From: Bacteroidota bacterium
GTDB lineage: Bacteria > Bacteroidota > Ignavibacteria > UBA10030
Length of the DNA: 64,000 nt
Assembly: GCA_025454835.1 (NCBI GenBank)
Contig: JALONQ010000003.1
Coordinates: 1 to 64,000 of the forward strand
Direction of reading: 5' to 3'
This document shows, one piece after another, positions 27,060-34,545 of the stretch (position 1 is its first letter; every line of letters begins with the position of its first letter). The notes below the pieces were generated by a model. It had not been told where the DNA came from and made no database searches. It worked only from the letters and a program-made list of their open reading frames with translations. A program made the position numbers and the translations under genes.

Positions 27060-28783
27060 TTCAACAAGACCGCCTTTCGTGTCCGAATTCCTTCTTCCGT
27101 CTGCAACACCAGAAGGTATGTTCCACTTGATTCGTGCAAGGCATTCCATGTGACGCTGTGCGAGCCTGCCGGAAGGTGCCCGTCGGACACGTCGCGCACG
27201 AAACGACCGGCCACGTCGTAGAGCTGCAGGCGAACCCCCTGCGACCTGGCAAGCGTGAAGCGGATGGTCGTCGCAGGATTGAAGGGGTTGGGGAAGTTCT
27301 CCAACACCTCAACGCTCGAGGGAGGGTCGGCATCACCCTCCACGGCCGTTGAGGTCCGCATCCAGTCGGGTCCCACATCTTCGACGGTGATCGGTCGTCG
27401 TGTTCGCGGCGCTTCGGAGGCTTGGTCTGCACCGACATCTTTCGCCGCCGGCCGGGGTTGGCCGTCCATGTCGAGCACCACCTCCGCGTACGACCCCACG
27501 GCGGCCCCCAGCAACGGGCTGTCCACCGCCGGACGCCAGAGACCTTCGGCGTCCTTTACCAGCTTCGGGTCGACCATGGAGATACCCGCCGGCAGCGAGA
27601 TACCCAGCGACGCACCGTAGAACACGTTGCCCGCATACGTCATGTTGATCGGCGTATCGATGTATGTGATGAGCGGCCCGTACGATGAACGCACGGCGTT
27701 GTTCGCAATCGTACAATCGAGCGGCGGGAGGGTGAACTCGGAATCTTTGCCGACACCGACGAGCAGACTGTACTTGCAGTTGACGATCGTATTGAAGGCG
27801 ACGAGCGCCCGCTGCACCTGGAAGTAGCGGTTGAGCGGACTATTGGGGGCGCCGTTCATCATCGGCAGGGCCGACTTTGTGCTGCTCCCGGCGAGGTCGG
27901 CCAGGTAATTGTTGATGACCGTGTGGTCCTCGCCGATGATCCGGATGCCGCCTGAGTTCGTGACATTGTTGCCAAAGAAGAAGTTGCCTTCGACCGTACA
28001 TCGATTCCCGTGGCGCAACGTCAGCGCACCCTCGCACGAGACGAACGTGTTGCCCCGGTAGATGTTCTCGCACGACTTGTTCGAGATGATCTCCACTTCG
28101 CCGTTGCACTGGTAGAAGTAGTTGTTCTCGACGACGGTGTAGGAATCGTACATCGACCAGTCGCTCGTCCCCACGCGGATCGTCTCTCCTCCGTTCACGC
28201 CGAGCGGCGGACGCGGACCGAAGTAGTTGCTGTCGATCTGATGATAGTTCGGTGACGGACCCAGCCAGACGACAAGCGTCGTGCCGGAATGGGTCTTGCC
28301 GGCCAGAGAGCAGTGATCGACGCGGTTGTGGTGGCCGTAGAGCGACACCCATTTGTAGTCGGTCGAGTTGCTCGGAGGGTTGCAGTCTACGACCGACGTG
28401 TTCGTCAGCCGGCAATGATGCGCTTCGCCCATGGACGACGACCGGAATTCGATGACAGCCCCGGAGGTTGGCACCGCGCGCTCGAACCGGAGTCCGTCGA
28501 CGACGAGCCACGATCCGCCGATGCGGAGCGAACTCGAGCCCGTCAAGATCACCTGGCCCGGATCGGCGGCACGGAGCACGATCGGCCGGAGTGAATCGCC
28601 CGTTCCCTGGAAGACGATCGCCTGGTTTGTCCAGGTCCCGGCCGCCATTGACAGCGTGTCGCCAGGCTTGGCGGTCGCCATGACCGAAGCGATCTGCGCG
28701 GCCGAGGTGACCGGGTAGACGTCAGCGAGCGCGGTCTGCGCGCCCCAAAAGAACAGCAAGAATGTCAGGCTGCGTCGAATCAT
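27056..28783 (-). CDS. PL6 alginate lyase (chondroitinase-B fold) with T9SS tail
   Basis: This 575-residue secreted right-handed beta-helix enzyme has a signal peptide to about residue 20. The catalytic region has 'GVNGGETIRVGTSDWSMYD' (residues 195-213), 'CNGEVEIISNKSCEN' (226-240) and 'CEGALTLRHGNRCTVEGNFF' (250-269). These are the PL6 calcium site and the catalytic lysine (about 236) and arginine (about 257). 'GGIRIIGEDHTVINNYL' continues the helix. The last 85 residues are a type IX sorting tail ('NFPNPFNPATTIRFTL', 'SSGTYLLVLQTEEG'). It should attack alginate at the cell surface, giving unsaturated oligomers. It is translationally coupled to the PF05426 lyase. Confidence 0.92.
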   Translation of the reverse strand: MIRRSLTFLLFFWGAQTALADVYPVTSAAQIASVMATAKPGDTLSMAAGTWTNQAIVFQGTGDSLRPIVLRAADPGQVILTGSSSLRIGGSWLVVDGLRFERAVPTSGAVIEFRSSSMGEAHHCRLTNTSVVDCNPPSNSTDYKWVSLYGHHNRVDHCSLAGKTHSGTTLVVWLGPSPNYHQIDSNYFGPRPPLGVNGGETIRVGTSDWSMYDSYTVVENNYFYQCNGEVEIISNKSCENIYRGNTFVSCEGALTLRHGNRCTVEGNFFFGNNVTNSGGIRIIGEDHTVINNYLADLAGSSTKSALPMMNGAPNSPLNRYFQVQRALVAFNTIVNCKYSLLVGVGKDSEFTLPPLDCTIANNAVRSSYGPLITYIDTPINMTYAGNVFYGASLGISLPAGISMVDPKLVKDAEGLWRPAVDSPLLGAAVGSYAEVVLDMDGQPRPAAKDVGADQASEAPRTRRPITVEDVGPDWMRTSTAVEGDADPPSSVEVLENFPNPFNPATTIRFTLARSQGVRLQLYDVAGRFVRDVSDGHLPAGSHSVTWNALHESSGTYLLVLQTEEGIRTRKAVLLK

Positions 28784-28807
28784 GTGCGATGTGTCATGGG
28801 GACAACA

Positions 28808-28940
28808 TGAGAAGTAGGCAGTAGGCAGGTACGGTCAGGCCATGGGCAGGTAGGCGTCCGATGGCAAGAACCGTTTGATCTTTGTCCAACGGCTTTCGCC
28901 TGCCCGATCCTGCATGTACCTGCTTACTGCTTACTCTCTC
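28808..28940. repeat. GTAGGCAGTAGGCAGGTAC / GTACCTGCTTACTGCTTAC inverted pair
   Basis: The left arm at 28812-28855 carries GTAGGCAGTAGGCAGG and GGGCAGGTAGGCG. The right arm at 28895-28938 carries CGCCTGCCCGATCCTGC and GTACCTGCTTACTGC. A CAAGAACCGTTTGATC / TTTGTCCAACGG core lies between. Same family as 52278-52402. Confidence 0.78.
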
Positions 28941-28954
28941 GGTTCTTCCGAGCC

Positions 28955-29914
28955 CTACACTTGTATCAAATGCACCGCGAACCCGGCGAATTCCTTTTCG
29001 AAATACACGGTCTGCAACACGCCATTCTTCTCATTTCGCGTCTCCGGACGGAATCGATAACCGCGCCGCTCGCAGTACGCCACCGCCCGGTCGATGAAGT
29101 TCGTGCTGATCGCGATGTGGCCGTGTGTCCCGAGGAACTGCCGCTTCAGGAACTCGAACTCCACGCCGACGAACAACGCCCCTCCGGCATCCCGGACGGG
29201 CATCCCGACGAGTTCGCCGAAAGCCGTGGCGTCTGCTGTAGCGGTCGGCTCGTCGACACCATTGATCCCCACATGTCGGAGATGGAACCCGAGCATCGTC
29301 TGCACCGCCGCGCGCGTGAGGTCGCGGATCGTGTCGAACTTGCCGTCGGCGATCAGATCGGACTTCACCATCCACGAACCACCGCACGCCAGCACGGATG
29401 GCAGGCGCAGATACGATAGCAGGTTCTTGTCATCAATGCCCCCGGTGGGGATGAACCTAAGTCCTTTGTACGGCGCGCTCATCGCCTTCAGGAAGTCCAC
29501 GCCCCCCGCTGCCTCCGCCGGGAAGAACTTTACGACCTCGAGGCCCAAGGCCAGGGCTTGCTCCACGTCGGACGGCGTTGCCACACCCGGCGTGACCGGA
29601 ATGCTCTTTTTCAAGCAGTACTCGACCACATCGGGATTCAATCCAGGGGCGACGATATACTTCGCCCCGGCACCAAGCGCTTGGTCGACCTGTTCGGTTG
29701 TCAGAACGGTGCCGGCGCCCAGCGCCATGTCGGGAAAAGCTTTCGCGATCGCGGCGATCGACGCCTCCGCAGCGGAGGTGCGAAATGTGATCTCCGCACA
29801 CGGCAAGCCCCCTTCGACGAGGGCGTTGGCCAGCGGAACGGCGTTCTTCGCGTCGTCGATGGCGATGACAGGGATGATGCCGAGGAGATGAAGATGAGAG
29901 AGCGCGCTGTTCAT
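28955..29914 (-). CDS. eda: KDPG/KHG aldolase with C-terminal VOC-like domain
   Basis: This 319-residue protein has two parts. Residues 1-212 are the class I aldolase: 'GIIPVIAIDDAKNAVPLANA', the catalytic glutamate of 'AEITFRTSAAEA' (E41), and the Schiff-base lysine of 'LEVVKFFPAEAAGG' (K129). It cleaves KDPG to pyruvate and glyceraldehyde 3-phosphate. Residues 213-319 ('FHLRHVGINGVDEPTATAD', 'FLGTHGHIAISTNFIDRAV', 'FEKEFAGFAVHLIQV') resemble a vicinal-oxygen-chelate domain. From memory, this extended form is known from other aldolases of about 320 residues, so it is not a new fusion. It is the last enzyme of the alginate route. Confidence 0.9.
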   Translation of the reverse strand: MNSALSHLHLLGIIPVIAIDDAKNAVPLANALVEGGLPCAEITFRTSAAEASIAAIAKAFPDMALGAGTVLTTEQVDQALGAGAKYIVAPGLNPDVVEYCLKKSIPVTPGVATPSDVEQALALGLEVVKFFPAEAAGGVDFLKAMSAPYKGLRFIPTGGIDDKNLLSYLRLPSVLACGGSWMVKSDLIADGKFDTIRDLTRAAVQTMLGFHLRHVGINGVDEPTATADATAFGELVGMPVRDAGGALFVGVEFEFLKRQFLGTHGHIAISTNFIDRAVAYCERRGYRFRPETRNEKNGVLQTVYFEKEFAGFAVHLIQV

Positions 29915-29984
29915 GACGATGTATTCTGCATCGGTGAATGAATATTGGGTAACGGTACTCAGGACTCCAAGCGCCCCGCCAGCT

Positions 29985-30030
29985 CCGGGTCCTTACCACT
30001 GACCTCCGACTTCCGTCCTCTTCCCTTCCC
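29985..30030. repeat. ACTGACCTCCGACTTCCG word string
   Basis: A short CTGACCTCCGACTTCCG word string followed by CCTCTTCCC lies directly after the stop of the 30032-31195 gene. It belongs to the CTCTGAC family seen before mreB. Confidence 0.5.
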
Positions 30031-30031
30031 C

Positions 30032-31195
30032 TCACTTCGTCAATATCACCTTCACACTCCGTGTCGTGCGGCCCGACGACATCCGTATCAGATATGATCC
30101 GCTCGCAAGGCGAGACCCGTCAAACGATGTCCGATGTCGTACACCCGGAGCTGCCCATCCACGATATAGCGTGGCCACCGACCGGCCGGATGCGTCATAA
30201 ACCTCGACCGTCGTTTCACCCTCCTTTTCCACAAGGAATTCGACCATCGTCATCGGATTAAAAGGGTTCGGATAAGCCCGAACGTCGATTGAATGCGGCA
30301 CCGTGCCAGCTTCTTCGATGGATCCCGTCGAGGTCAGTTCCTGGATTGCGAATCCCGCGAATCGGACGGTGTCGTCTCGCAGACTCAACGAATCAAGCAG
30401 GCTCCGATAGATGCCCCATTTTGGCCGGATGAACGTGTTCGTCGGCCGGATCGTCATGATATTGTTGCTGCTGTACGACAGCAGCGTCACGCCGTCGCTC
30501 ACGCGCTTGATCGTCATGCTGTAGTGCGCGTTCGAGCCGACACTGAGCGATTCGGCGCATTCCACCCAGGTGCCGAGGAATGAGGACAACGGTGCTTGCG
30601 TCACGACGGTGTGATTGTTGTGCTTCAATTCGATGCGGTTGGGGCTTGCCTTGCGGGGCGTGAGCGTGAAGATCGGGTCCGCGTCATCGCCTCCGACGGC
30701 TTTGATCTGGTGGATGTGCGTGAAGCTGGTGGATGGCTGAAACCCGGCCGCAAGTCGAAATCTCCACTTGTACACGACCGTCTCGCCCACGACACCGATG
30801 AGCGTGTCGCCCGACTGGTCGTACGTCTTGATCTCCATCCGCTGCCGGTCAAAGTTGATGCAGCGGTCGTTGTCGGGCCATCGGTGAATGTAGAACTCGA
30901 ATACATACTCCCCCAGTGTTTCGTCCCACACCTCGGCGATATGCCGGCCAAACTCGGGATGCACGCATTCCGGATGCTCAACGACGTCGCCGCCGTTCGG
31001 TGCGAATACGCTGTTGATGAGCTCGTACGTGTTCCCCGGTCCGTCGGCGTTCAGGACCGCTTGACCCGGCGCCGAAGACCAGAGAAGAAGTTGGCCACAA
31101 AGAAGCACAGAGAGCACAACCAGTGGCCTGAGATGCTGTCGCGAAGCGACGAACTTCTTTTCTAGACTCAGCGTAACCTTTGCCGAATAGGACAT
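30032..31195 (-). CDS. T9SS-secreted jelly-roll protein, putative polysaccharide lyase
   Basis: This 387-residue protein has a long N-terminus and signal peptide. The core (about 50-290) is beta-rich, with 'RMEIKTYDQSG', 'VVYKWRFRLAAGFQPSTSF', 'THIHQIKAVGGDDADPIF' and 'RIELKHNNHTVVTQ'. The pattern (QRxEIKxY, then YxWxF, then HIHQIK) is like jelly-roll polysaccharide lyases and heparin-lyase-I-type proteins, but I cannot assign a family. A type IX sorting tail ('AYPNPFNPMTMVEFLV', 'LASGSYLIRMSSG') ends it. The h-region of the signal ('PLVVLSVLLCGQLLLW') is encoded by a CTCTGTGCTTCTTTGTGG repeat. The frame is open to 31291, but the ATG at 31195 is preferred. Confidence 0.75.
   Translation of the reverse strand: MSYSAKVTLSLEKKFVASRQHLRPLVVLSVLLCGQLLLWSSAPGQAVLNADGPGNTYELINSVFAPNGGDVVEHPECVHPEFGRHIAEVWDETLGEYVFEFYIHRWPDNDRCINFDRQRMEIKTYDQSGDTLIGVVGETVVYKWRFRLAAGFQPSTSFTHIHQIKAVGGDDADPIFTLTPRKASPNRIELKHNNHTVVTQAPLSSFLGTWVECAESLSVGSNAHYSMTIKRVSDGVTLLSYSSNNIMTIRPTNTFIRPKWGIYRSLLDSLSLRDDTVRFAGFAIQELTSTGSIEEAGTVPHSIDVRAYPNPFNPMTMVEFLVEKEGETTVEVYDASGRSVATLYRGWAAPGVRHRTSFDGSRLASGSYLIRMSSGRTTRSVKVILTK
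31074..31125. repeat. ACAAAGAAGCACAGAGAGCAC word inside a coding region
   Basis: The element GGCCACAAAGAAGCACAGAG lies inside the signal peptide coding region of the 30032-31195 gene. It closely matches the words at 21379-21410, 32422-32458 and 55625-55645. Confidence 0.75.
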
Positions 31196-31289
31196 GTGCG
31201 GGTGTTGTGTTTTGCGCAACGAACTCCTCCACGTCTTTACTCTACACTCTCGTTTTGCAATCGCCCAAATGCTTTCAGATTCCTCGACC

Positions 31290-31470
31290 ACCCCTAGCCC
31301 CTCCTTCGTAAGGAAGGGACCTCTTTGTCTCTTCGGGAGATCGATGGCTCACCAACGCCTCGCGTGAGAAGATGTCTGGCAGCCACCGGCCTTTGGCCTC
31401 TGGCCTCTGACTTCCATCCTTGCACTGAATTAGTGTTCGCCGCTTTGAGGCGTTTGTGTCGGGCCTCCGG
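31290..31470. repeat. gap upstream of the jelly-roll gene, with GGCCTCTGGCCTCTGACTTCC words
   Basis: No gene is seen. At 31386-31424 the sequence is CCGGCCTTTGGCCTCTGG followed by CCTCTGACTTCC. At 31455 comes GGGCCTCCGGCTACC, immediately before the kduD stop. The CCTCTGAC vocabulary is shared with four other junctions. Confidence 0.5.
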
Positions 31471-32223
31471 CTACCTCGCCATCCAACCGCCATCCACCAC
31501 GAGCACGTGGCCGTTCACGTAATCCGACGCCTTCGAGGCGAGGAACACCGCCACGCCCGCCAGATCTTCCGGCTCACCCCATCGCCCCGCCGGGATGCGT
31601 TCTGTGATCTGCCGGTAGCGCGTCTCGTTGGCGCGCAGCTGCTCGGTGTTGTTCGTCACCATGTAGCCCGGTGCGATGGCGTTCACGTTGATGCCGAGCG
31701 ACGCCCATTCGTTCGCCAACGCCTTCGTGATCTGCGCGACCGCCCCCTTGCTGGCAGAATACGACGGAACCGTGATCCCACCCTGGAACGACAGGAGCGA
31801 CGCCACATTGATGATCTTGCCGTACTTCCGCTTCACCATGTCGCGTCCGGCGGCCTGCGACAGAAAAAAGACCGCCCGGCTGTTCACTGTCATCACCTCG
31901 TCCCAATCCTTCTCGCTGAACTCAAGCGCCGGCGTGCGCCGGATGATCCCAGCGTTGTTGACGAGGATGTCCACCTTGCCGAACTCCTTGATCGCCGCAT
32001 CGACGATCATCTGCGGAGCGCCCGGGTCGAGCAGGTCGGCTTGGAACGTGTGCGCCGTCTTGCCGTGCTCGCGCAGGTGTTCAACGGTCTCGCTCTGTTC
32101 TCGACGGTCGACGAGGAGAACTTCCGCTCCTGCGTCGGCCAAGGCGAGCGTTATCGCTGCGCCCAGCCCCGTACTGGCACCTGTCACGATTGCAGACGTT
32201 CCAGAGAGATCAAATGGATTCAT
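31471..32223 (-). CDS. kduD: 2-dehydro-3-deoxy-D-gluconate 5-dehydrogenase, SDR family
   Basis: This 250-residue short-chain dehydrogenase is close to KduD in every block I recall. They include 'AIVTGASTGLGAAITLALA' (cofactor loop), 'DILVNNAGIIRR', 'ALEFSEKDWDEVM', 'GKIINVASLLSFQGGITVPS', 'YSASKGAVAQITKALANEW' (catalytic Tyr and Lys), 'NVNAIAPGYMVTNNTEQL' and 'SDYVNGHVLVVDGGW'. KduD reduces the 2,5-diketo uronate to KDG in pectin and related uronate pathways. Here it would work after KdgF. A second, different SDR of the locus (36882-37637) looks like an alginate-type DEH reductase. The frame is open to 32412 through the GGAGAATGGAGT array. Confidence 0.9.
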   Translation of the reverse strand: MNPFDLSGTSAIVTGASTGLGAAITLALADAGAEVLLVDRREQSETVEHLREHGKTAHTFQADLLDPGAPQMIVDAAIKEFGKVDILVNNAGIIRRTPALEFSEKDWDEVMTVNSRAVFFLSQAAGRDMVKRKYGKIINVASLLSFQGGITVPSYSASKGAVAQITKALANEWASLGINVNAIAPGYMVTNNTEQLRANETRYRQITERIPAGRWGEPEDLAGVAVFLASKASDYVNGHVLVVDGGWMAR

Positions 32224-32252
32224 GAGGATCCCTGATGATGAAAATGGAAAAT

Positions 32253-32300
32253 GGAGAATGGAGTGGAGAATGGAGTGGAGAATGGAGTGGAGAATGGAGA
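32253..32300. repeat. GGAGAATGGAGT 12-base tandem array upstream of kduD
   Basis: Three perfect 12-base copies and one variant lie 30-77 bases upstream of the kduD ATG. Weaker flanking words extend from 32240 to 32312. On the minus strand the array is in frame with kduD and would read 'ILHS' repeats if translated. Confidence 0.88.
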
Positions 32301-32421
32301 ATAGAGAATGGCAGAGCACCCTGGTGAGCGACGCATCGGGTTTCCGAGAGACTTCATCGCTCGCACTCTTCCAGTCCTCACGCATGCTCTCGTCTGCGCT
32401 CCCTCGCTCCACTCCCTTCTC

Positions 32422-32460
32422 TCTTTGTGTTCTCTGTGTTCTTTGTGGTTATTGTTTCAG
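32422..32460. repeat. CTTTGTGTTCTCTGTGTTC word at the hexuronate transporter stop
   Basis: A CTTTGTGTTCTCTGTGTTC string followed by TTTGTGGTTATTG runs into the 3' end of the transporter gene. The transporter stop (TAA) is part of the word. Confidence 0.75.
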
Positions 32461-33720
32461 CGCGACCCGCTCCACCTTCCCCGCCAGCAGATACACCGAC
32501 CCGACGGCCAGAGGGACCAACGCCGCCGCCAGCAGAAAGACGAGCAGATATCCCTGCTGCGATATCGCGGGAACCGTCCACGTGCTGATCAATACGCCAA
32601 CCACCGCGCTCGTTCCGCCCAGACCCGCCAGCGAACCGACCGATTTGCCCGAGAACAGGTCGCTCGGGAGCGTCTGAATGTTGTTGATCGAGACTTGGAA
32701 GCCGAAGAGGATCACGGCGATCAGCAACACGGCCGCAACGGGATCGGCCGCATACGCTGTGGCGATGAGCGCCGGAAACGAGATGATCCCACCCAGCAGG
32801 ATCGCCCACTTGCGAGCCTTCCCGACCGCCCAGCCGCGCTTCATCAAATGTCCGGAATACCAACCGCCAAGCAGGCTCCCCGCCGCCGCGCCGACATACG
32901 GCACCCACGCGAAGATGCCGATCTGCTTGATGTCGAACCCGAACACCTCGGCGAGATAGATCGGGAGCCAGTTGACGAACAGCCACCAGACCGGGTCGAG
33001 GAAGAACCGCGACAGAATGACCGACCAGCTTTCTTTGTAGGAGAGCAATTCTCCCCACGAAAGGACGCGTTCATCCACCGGAGTTGTGCTTGCGACCTTC
33101 TGGCCCGAAAGGATGTACTCCTTCTCTTCCGGCGTCAGCCACGGATGTCCATCGGGGGCGGCCCGGTTGATGAACCACCATGGAATGATCCAGATGAGGC
33201 CTAGAATGCCGATGAGAACGAAGGTGGCCTTCCAGCCGACAAGCAGGTACAGGAATGCGACCAATGGCGCCGAAATGACCGCTCCGATGGATGCACCCGC
33301 GTTGAAGATGCCTTGAGCGAACGCCCGCTCCTTGATCGGGAACCACTCGGCGTTCGCCTTCGTCGCCCCGGGCCAGTTGCCCGCTTCGCTCAACCCGAGC
33401 ATCGCGCGGAAGAACCCGAACGTCATGAGGCTTCGGCCAAGGCCGTGCAGCATGCACGAGATCGACCAGGCGAAGATCGTGATGACGAAGCCCAGGCGCG
33501 TTCCGACCTTGTCGATCAGGCGACCCGAGAGGCTCTGGCCAAGCGCGTAGGCGACCATGAAGAACGACACGATCGCCGCGTAGTCGTCCTTCGTCAGGCC
33601 GACATCCTTTGAGATAGACGGCCACATGACCGCCAGCGCGTTCCGGTCGATGTAGTTGATGACCGTGGCAAGCGCGATGAGGGTGATGATGTACCAGCGG
33701 AGGCCTTTGACGAGTCTCAT
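32449..33720 (-). CDS. MFS hexuronate transporter, ExuT-like
   Basis: This 423-residue inner-membrane protein has twelve predicted helices. It begins 'RWYIITLIALATVINYIDRN' (the family NYhDR motif) and has 'GRLIDKVGTRLGF', 'RAMLGLSEAGNWPGATKANA', 'EWFPIKERAFAQGIFNAG' and 'WWLFVNWLPIYLAE'. These match the ACS family of hexuronate/galacturonate symporters. Within this locus it most likely imports unsaturated uronate monomers or DEH made by the lyases. It sits between kduD and kdgF on the same strand, separated from both by word repeats. Confidence 0.9.
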   Translation of the reverse strand: MRLVKGLRWYIITLIALATVINYIDRNALAVMWPSISKDVGLTKDDYAAIVSFFMVAYALGQSLSGRLIDKVGTRLGFVITIFAWSISCMLHGLGRSLMTFGFFRAMLGLSEAGNWPGATKANAEWFPIKERAFAQGIFNAGASIGAVISAPLVAFLYLLVGWKATFVLIGILGLIWIIPWWFINRAAPDGHPWLTPEEKEYILSGQKVASTTPVDERVLSWGELLSYKESWSVILSRFFLDPVWWLFVNWLPIYLAEVFGFDIKQIGIFAWVPYVGAAAGSLLGGWYSGHLMKRGWAVGKARKWAILLGGIISFPALIATAYAADPVAAVLLIAVILFGFQVSINNIQTLPSDLFSGKSVGSLAGLGGTSAVVGVLISTWTVPAISQQGYLLVFLLAAALVPLAVGSVYLLAGKVERVALKQ

Positions 33721-33809
33721 AAGCTCTCAGGAGAACCTTGGGGGCAGTGGGGATGTATGATGGAAGTAGTAAGACGAAAGACTGAGGCGCCTACTTGGGG
33801 CTTCGATCA

Positions 33810-33985
33810 TTCATCGTCCATCTTACATGAAGCCATCTCAAAAATGGTTCGCGCGGCGTTCGCGGCGGTAGCGGCGGCCGCAACGTTAATGATAACTACC
33901 GATTCTTAACCGCTGCGAGCACTGCTTTTGAGACCGCTTCATCTTACATTTTACATCTTACATCTTACCTCTTACTTCTTCTTGC
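33810..33985. repeat. palindromic element of about 110 bases embedded in an ATCTTAC array
   Basis: TGAAGCCATCTCAAAA (33827-33842) and its imperfect reverse complement TTTTGAGACCGCTTCA (33928-33943) bound a GC-rich core (GCGGCGTTCGCGGCGG and so on). Outside both ends are ATCTTAC words: CCATCTTACA on the left and TCTTACATTTTACATC on the right. The array touches the kdgF stop region. The element looks like a small MITE-type insertion; no gene is seen. Confidence 0.65.
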
Positions 33986-34328
33986 TCTCGAGAATATCTT
34001 CCCTCACCGGCGTAAAGACGTCGACGAGTTTGCTGTCCTCCAGCGCCATAACGCCGTGCATGATGTTCGGGGGAATGACATAGCAGTCCCCGCCCCGCTG
34101 GACCTTCTTCTGGCTGCCGATCGTCACCTCAAACGAGCCGGACTCGATGTAGGTCACCTGCCGGTGTGGATGCTTGTGCAACGCGCCGATCGAGCCCTTC
34201 TTAAACTCGACGTAGATCAGCATGAGCTGCTCATCGTACCCTAGAATGCGCCTCCGCACTCCCTCGGCTACGGTCTCCCAGGGAATGTCGTTGCCGAAGA
34301 CGAAGACATCTGTCGGAGTGATCTTCAT
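33972..34328 (-). CDS. kdgF: KdgF, cupin that linearises unsaturated uronates
   Basis: This 118-residue single cupin protein is the typical KdgF size. The metal-binding motif is 'GALHKHPHRQVTYIESGSFE', with His51, His53 and Gln57, and the distant histidine is in 'PPNIMHGVMA' (His91). KdgF converts 4,5-unsaturated monouronates from pectin or alginate breakdown into the linear keto form used by the reductases. It lies between the transporter and the PL17 lyase gene, the expected context. An AAAGG sits nine bases before the ATG. Eight perfect heptamers lie 33-88 bases upstream. Confidence 0.92.
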   Translation of the reverse strand: MKITPTDVFVFGNDIPWETVAEGVRRRILGYDEQLMLIYVEFKKGSIGALHKHPHRQVTYIESGSFEVTIGSQKKVQRGGDCYVIPPNIMHGVMALEDSKLVDVFTPVREDILESKKK

Positions 34329-34360
34329 TGGAGCGCCTTTGCGGAAAGAAGCGTGAGATC

Positions 34361-34437
34361 AGTGAACAGTGAACAGTGAACAGTGAACAGTGAACAGTGA
34401 ACAGTGAACAGTGAACAGTGAAGGGTGAAGGGTGAAC
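34361..34437. repeat. heptamer array, AGTGAAC x8 plus three variants, upstream of kdgF
   Basis: Eight perfect 7-base copies (34361-34416) are followed by AGTGAAG, GGTGAAG and GGTGAAC. Only point changes separate it from the GTGAACG array upstream of kdgK. Confidence 0.93.
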
Positions 34438-34464
34438 GGTATTCAGGGCTGGGGGCCTGCAACC

Positions 34465-34545
34465 CGCTACCTACTACCCGACACCCAATACCCGATACCC
34501 CATACCCCATACCCCATACCCGATACCCGATACTCAACCCCCTAC
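34465..34545. repeat. TACCCGATACCCCATACC word array after the PL17 gene
   Basis: CTACCTACTACCCGACACC, CCAATACCCGATACC, CCCATACCCCATACC and CCGATACCCGATACTC words repeat with a period of 7-8. The array reaches the PL17 stop codon region. Same family as 36754-36805 and the in-frame copy at 49841-49886. Confidence 0.85.

Noticed and set aside
28955-29914. The aldolase plus VOC-like extension as a novel fusion
   Set aside because: Aldolases of about 320 residues with this tail are, to my knowledge, already known in other bacteria; reported as annotation only.
33844-33909. A tiny plus-strand frame (about 21 codons, alanine-rich) in the kdgF-transporter gap
   Set aside because: It lies in the core of a palindromic element, has no ribosome binding site and is better explained by GC-rich repeat DNA.
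34361-34437. Could the heptamer arrays be CRISPR?
   Set aside because: Units are 7 bases, directly tandem and without spacers; no cas genes are present.
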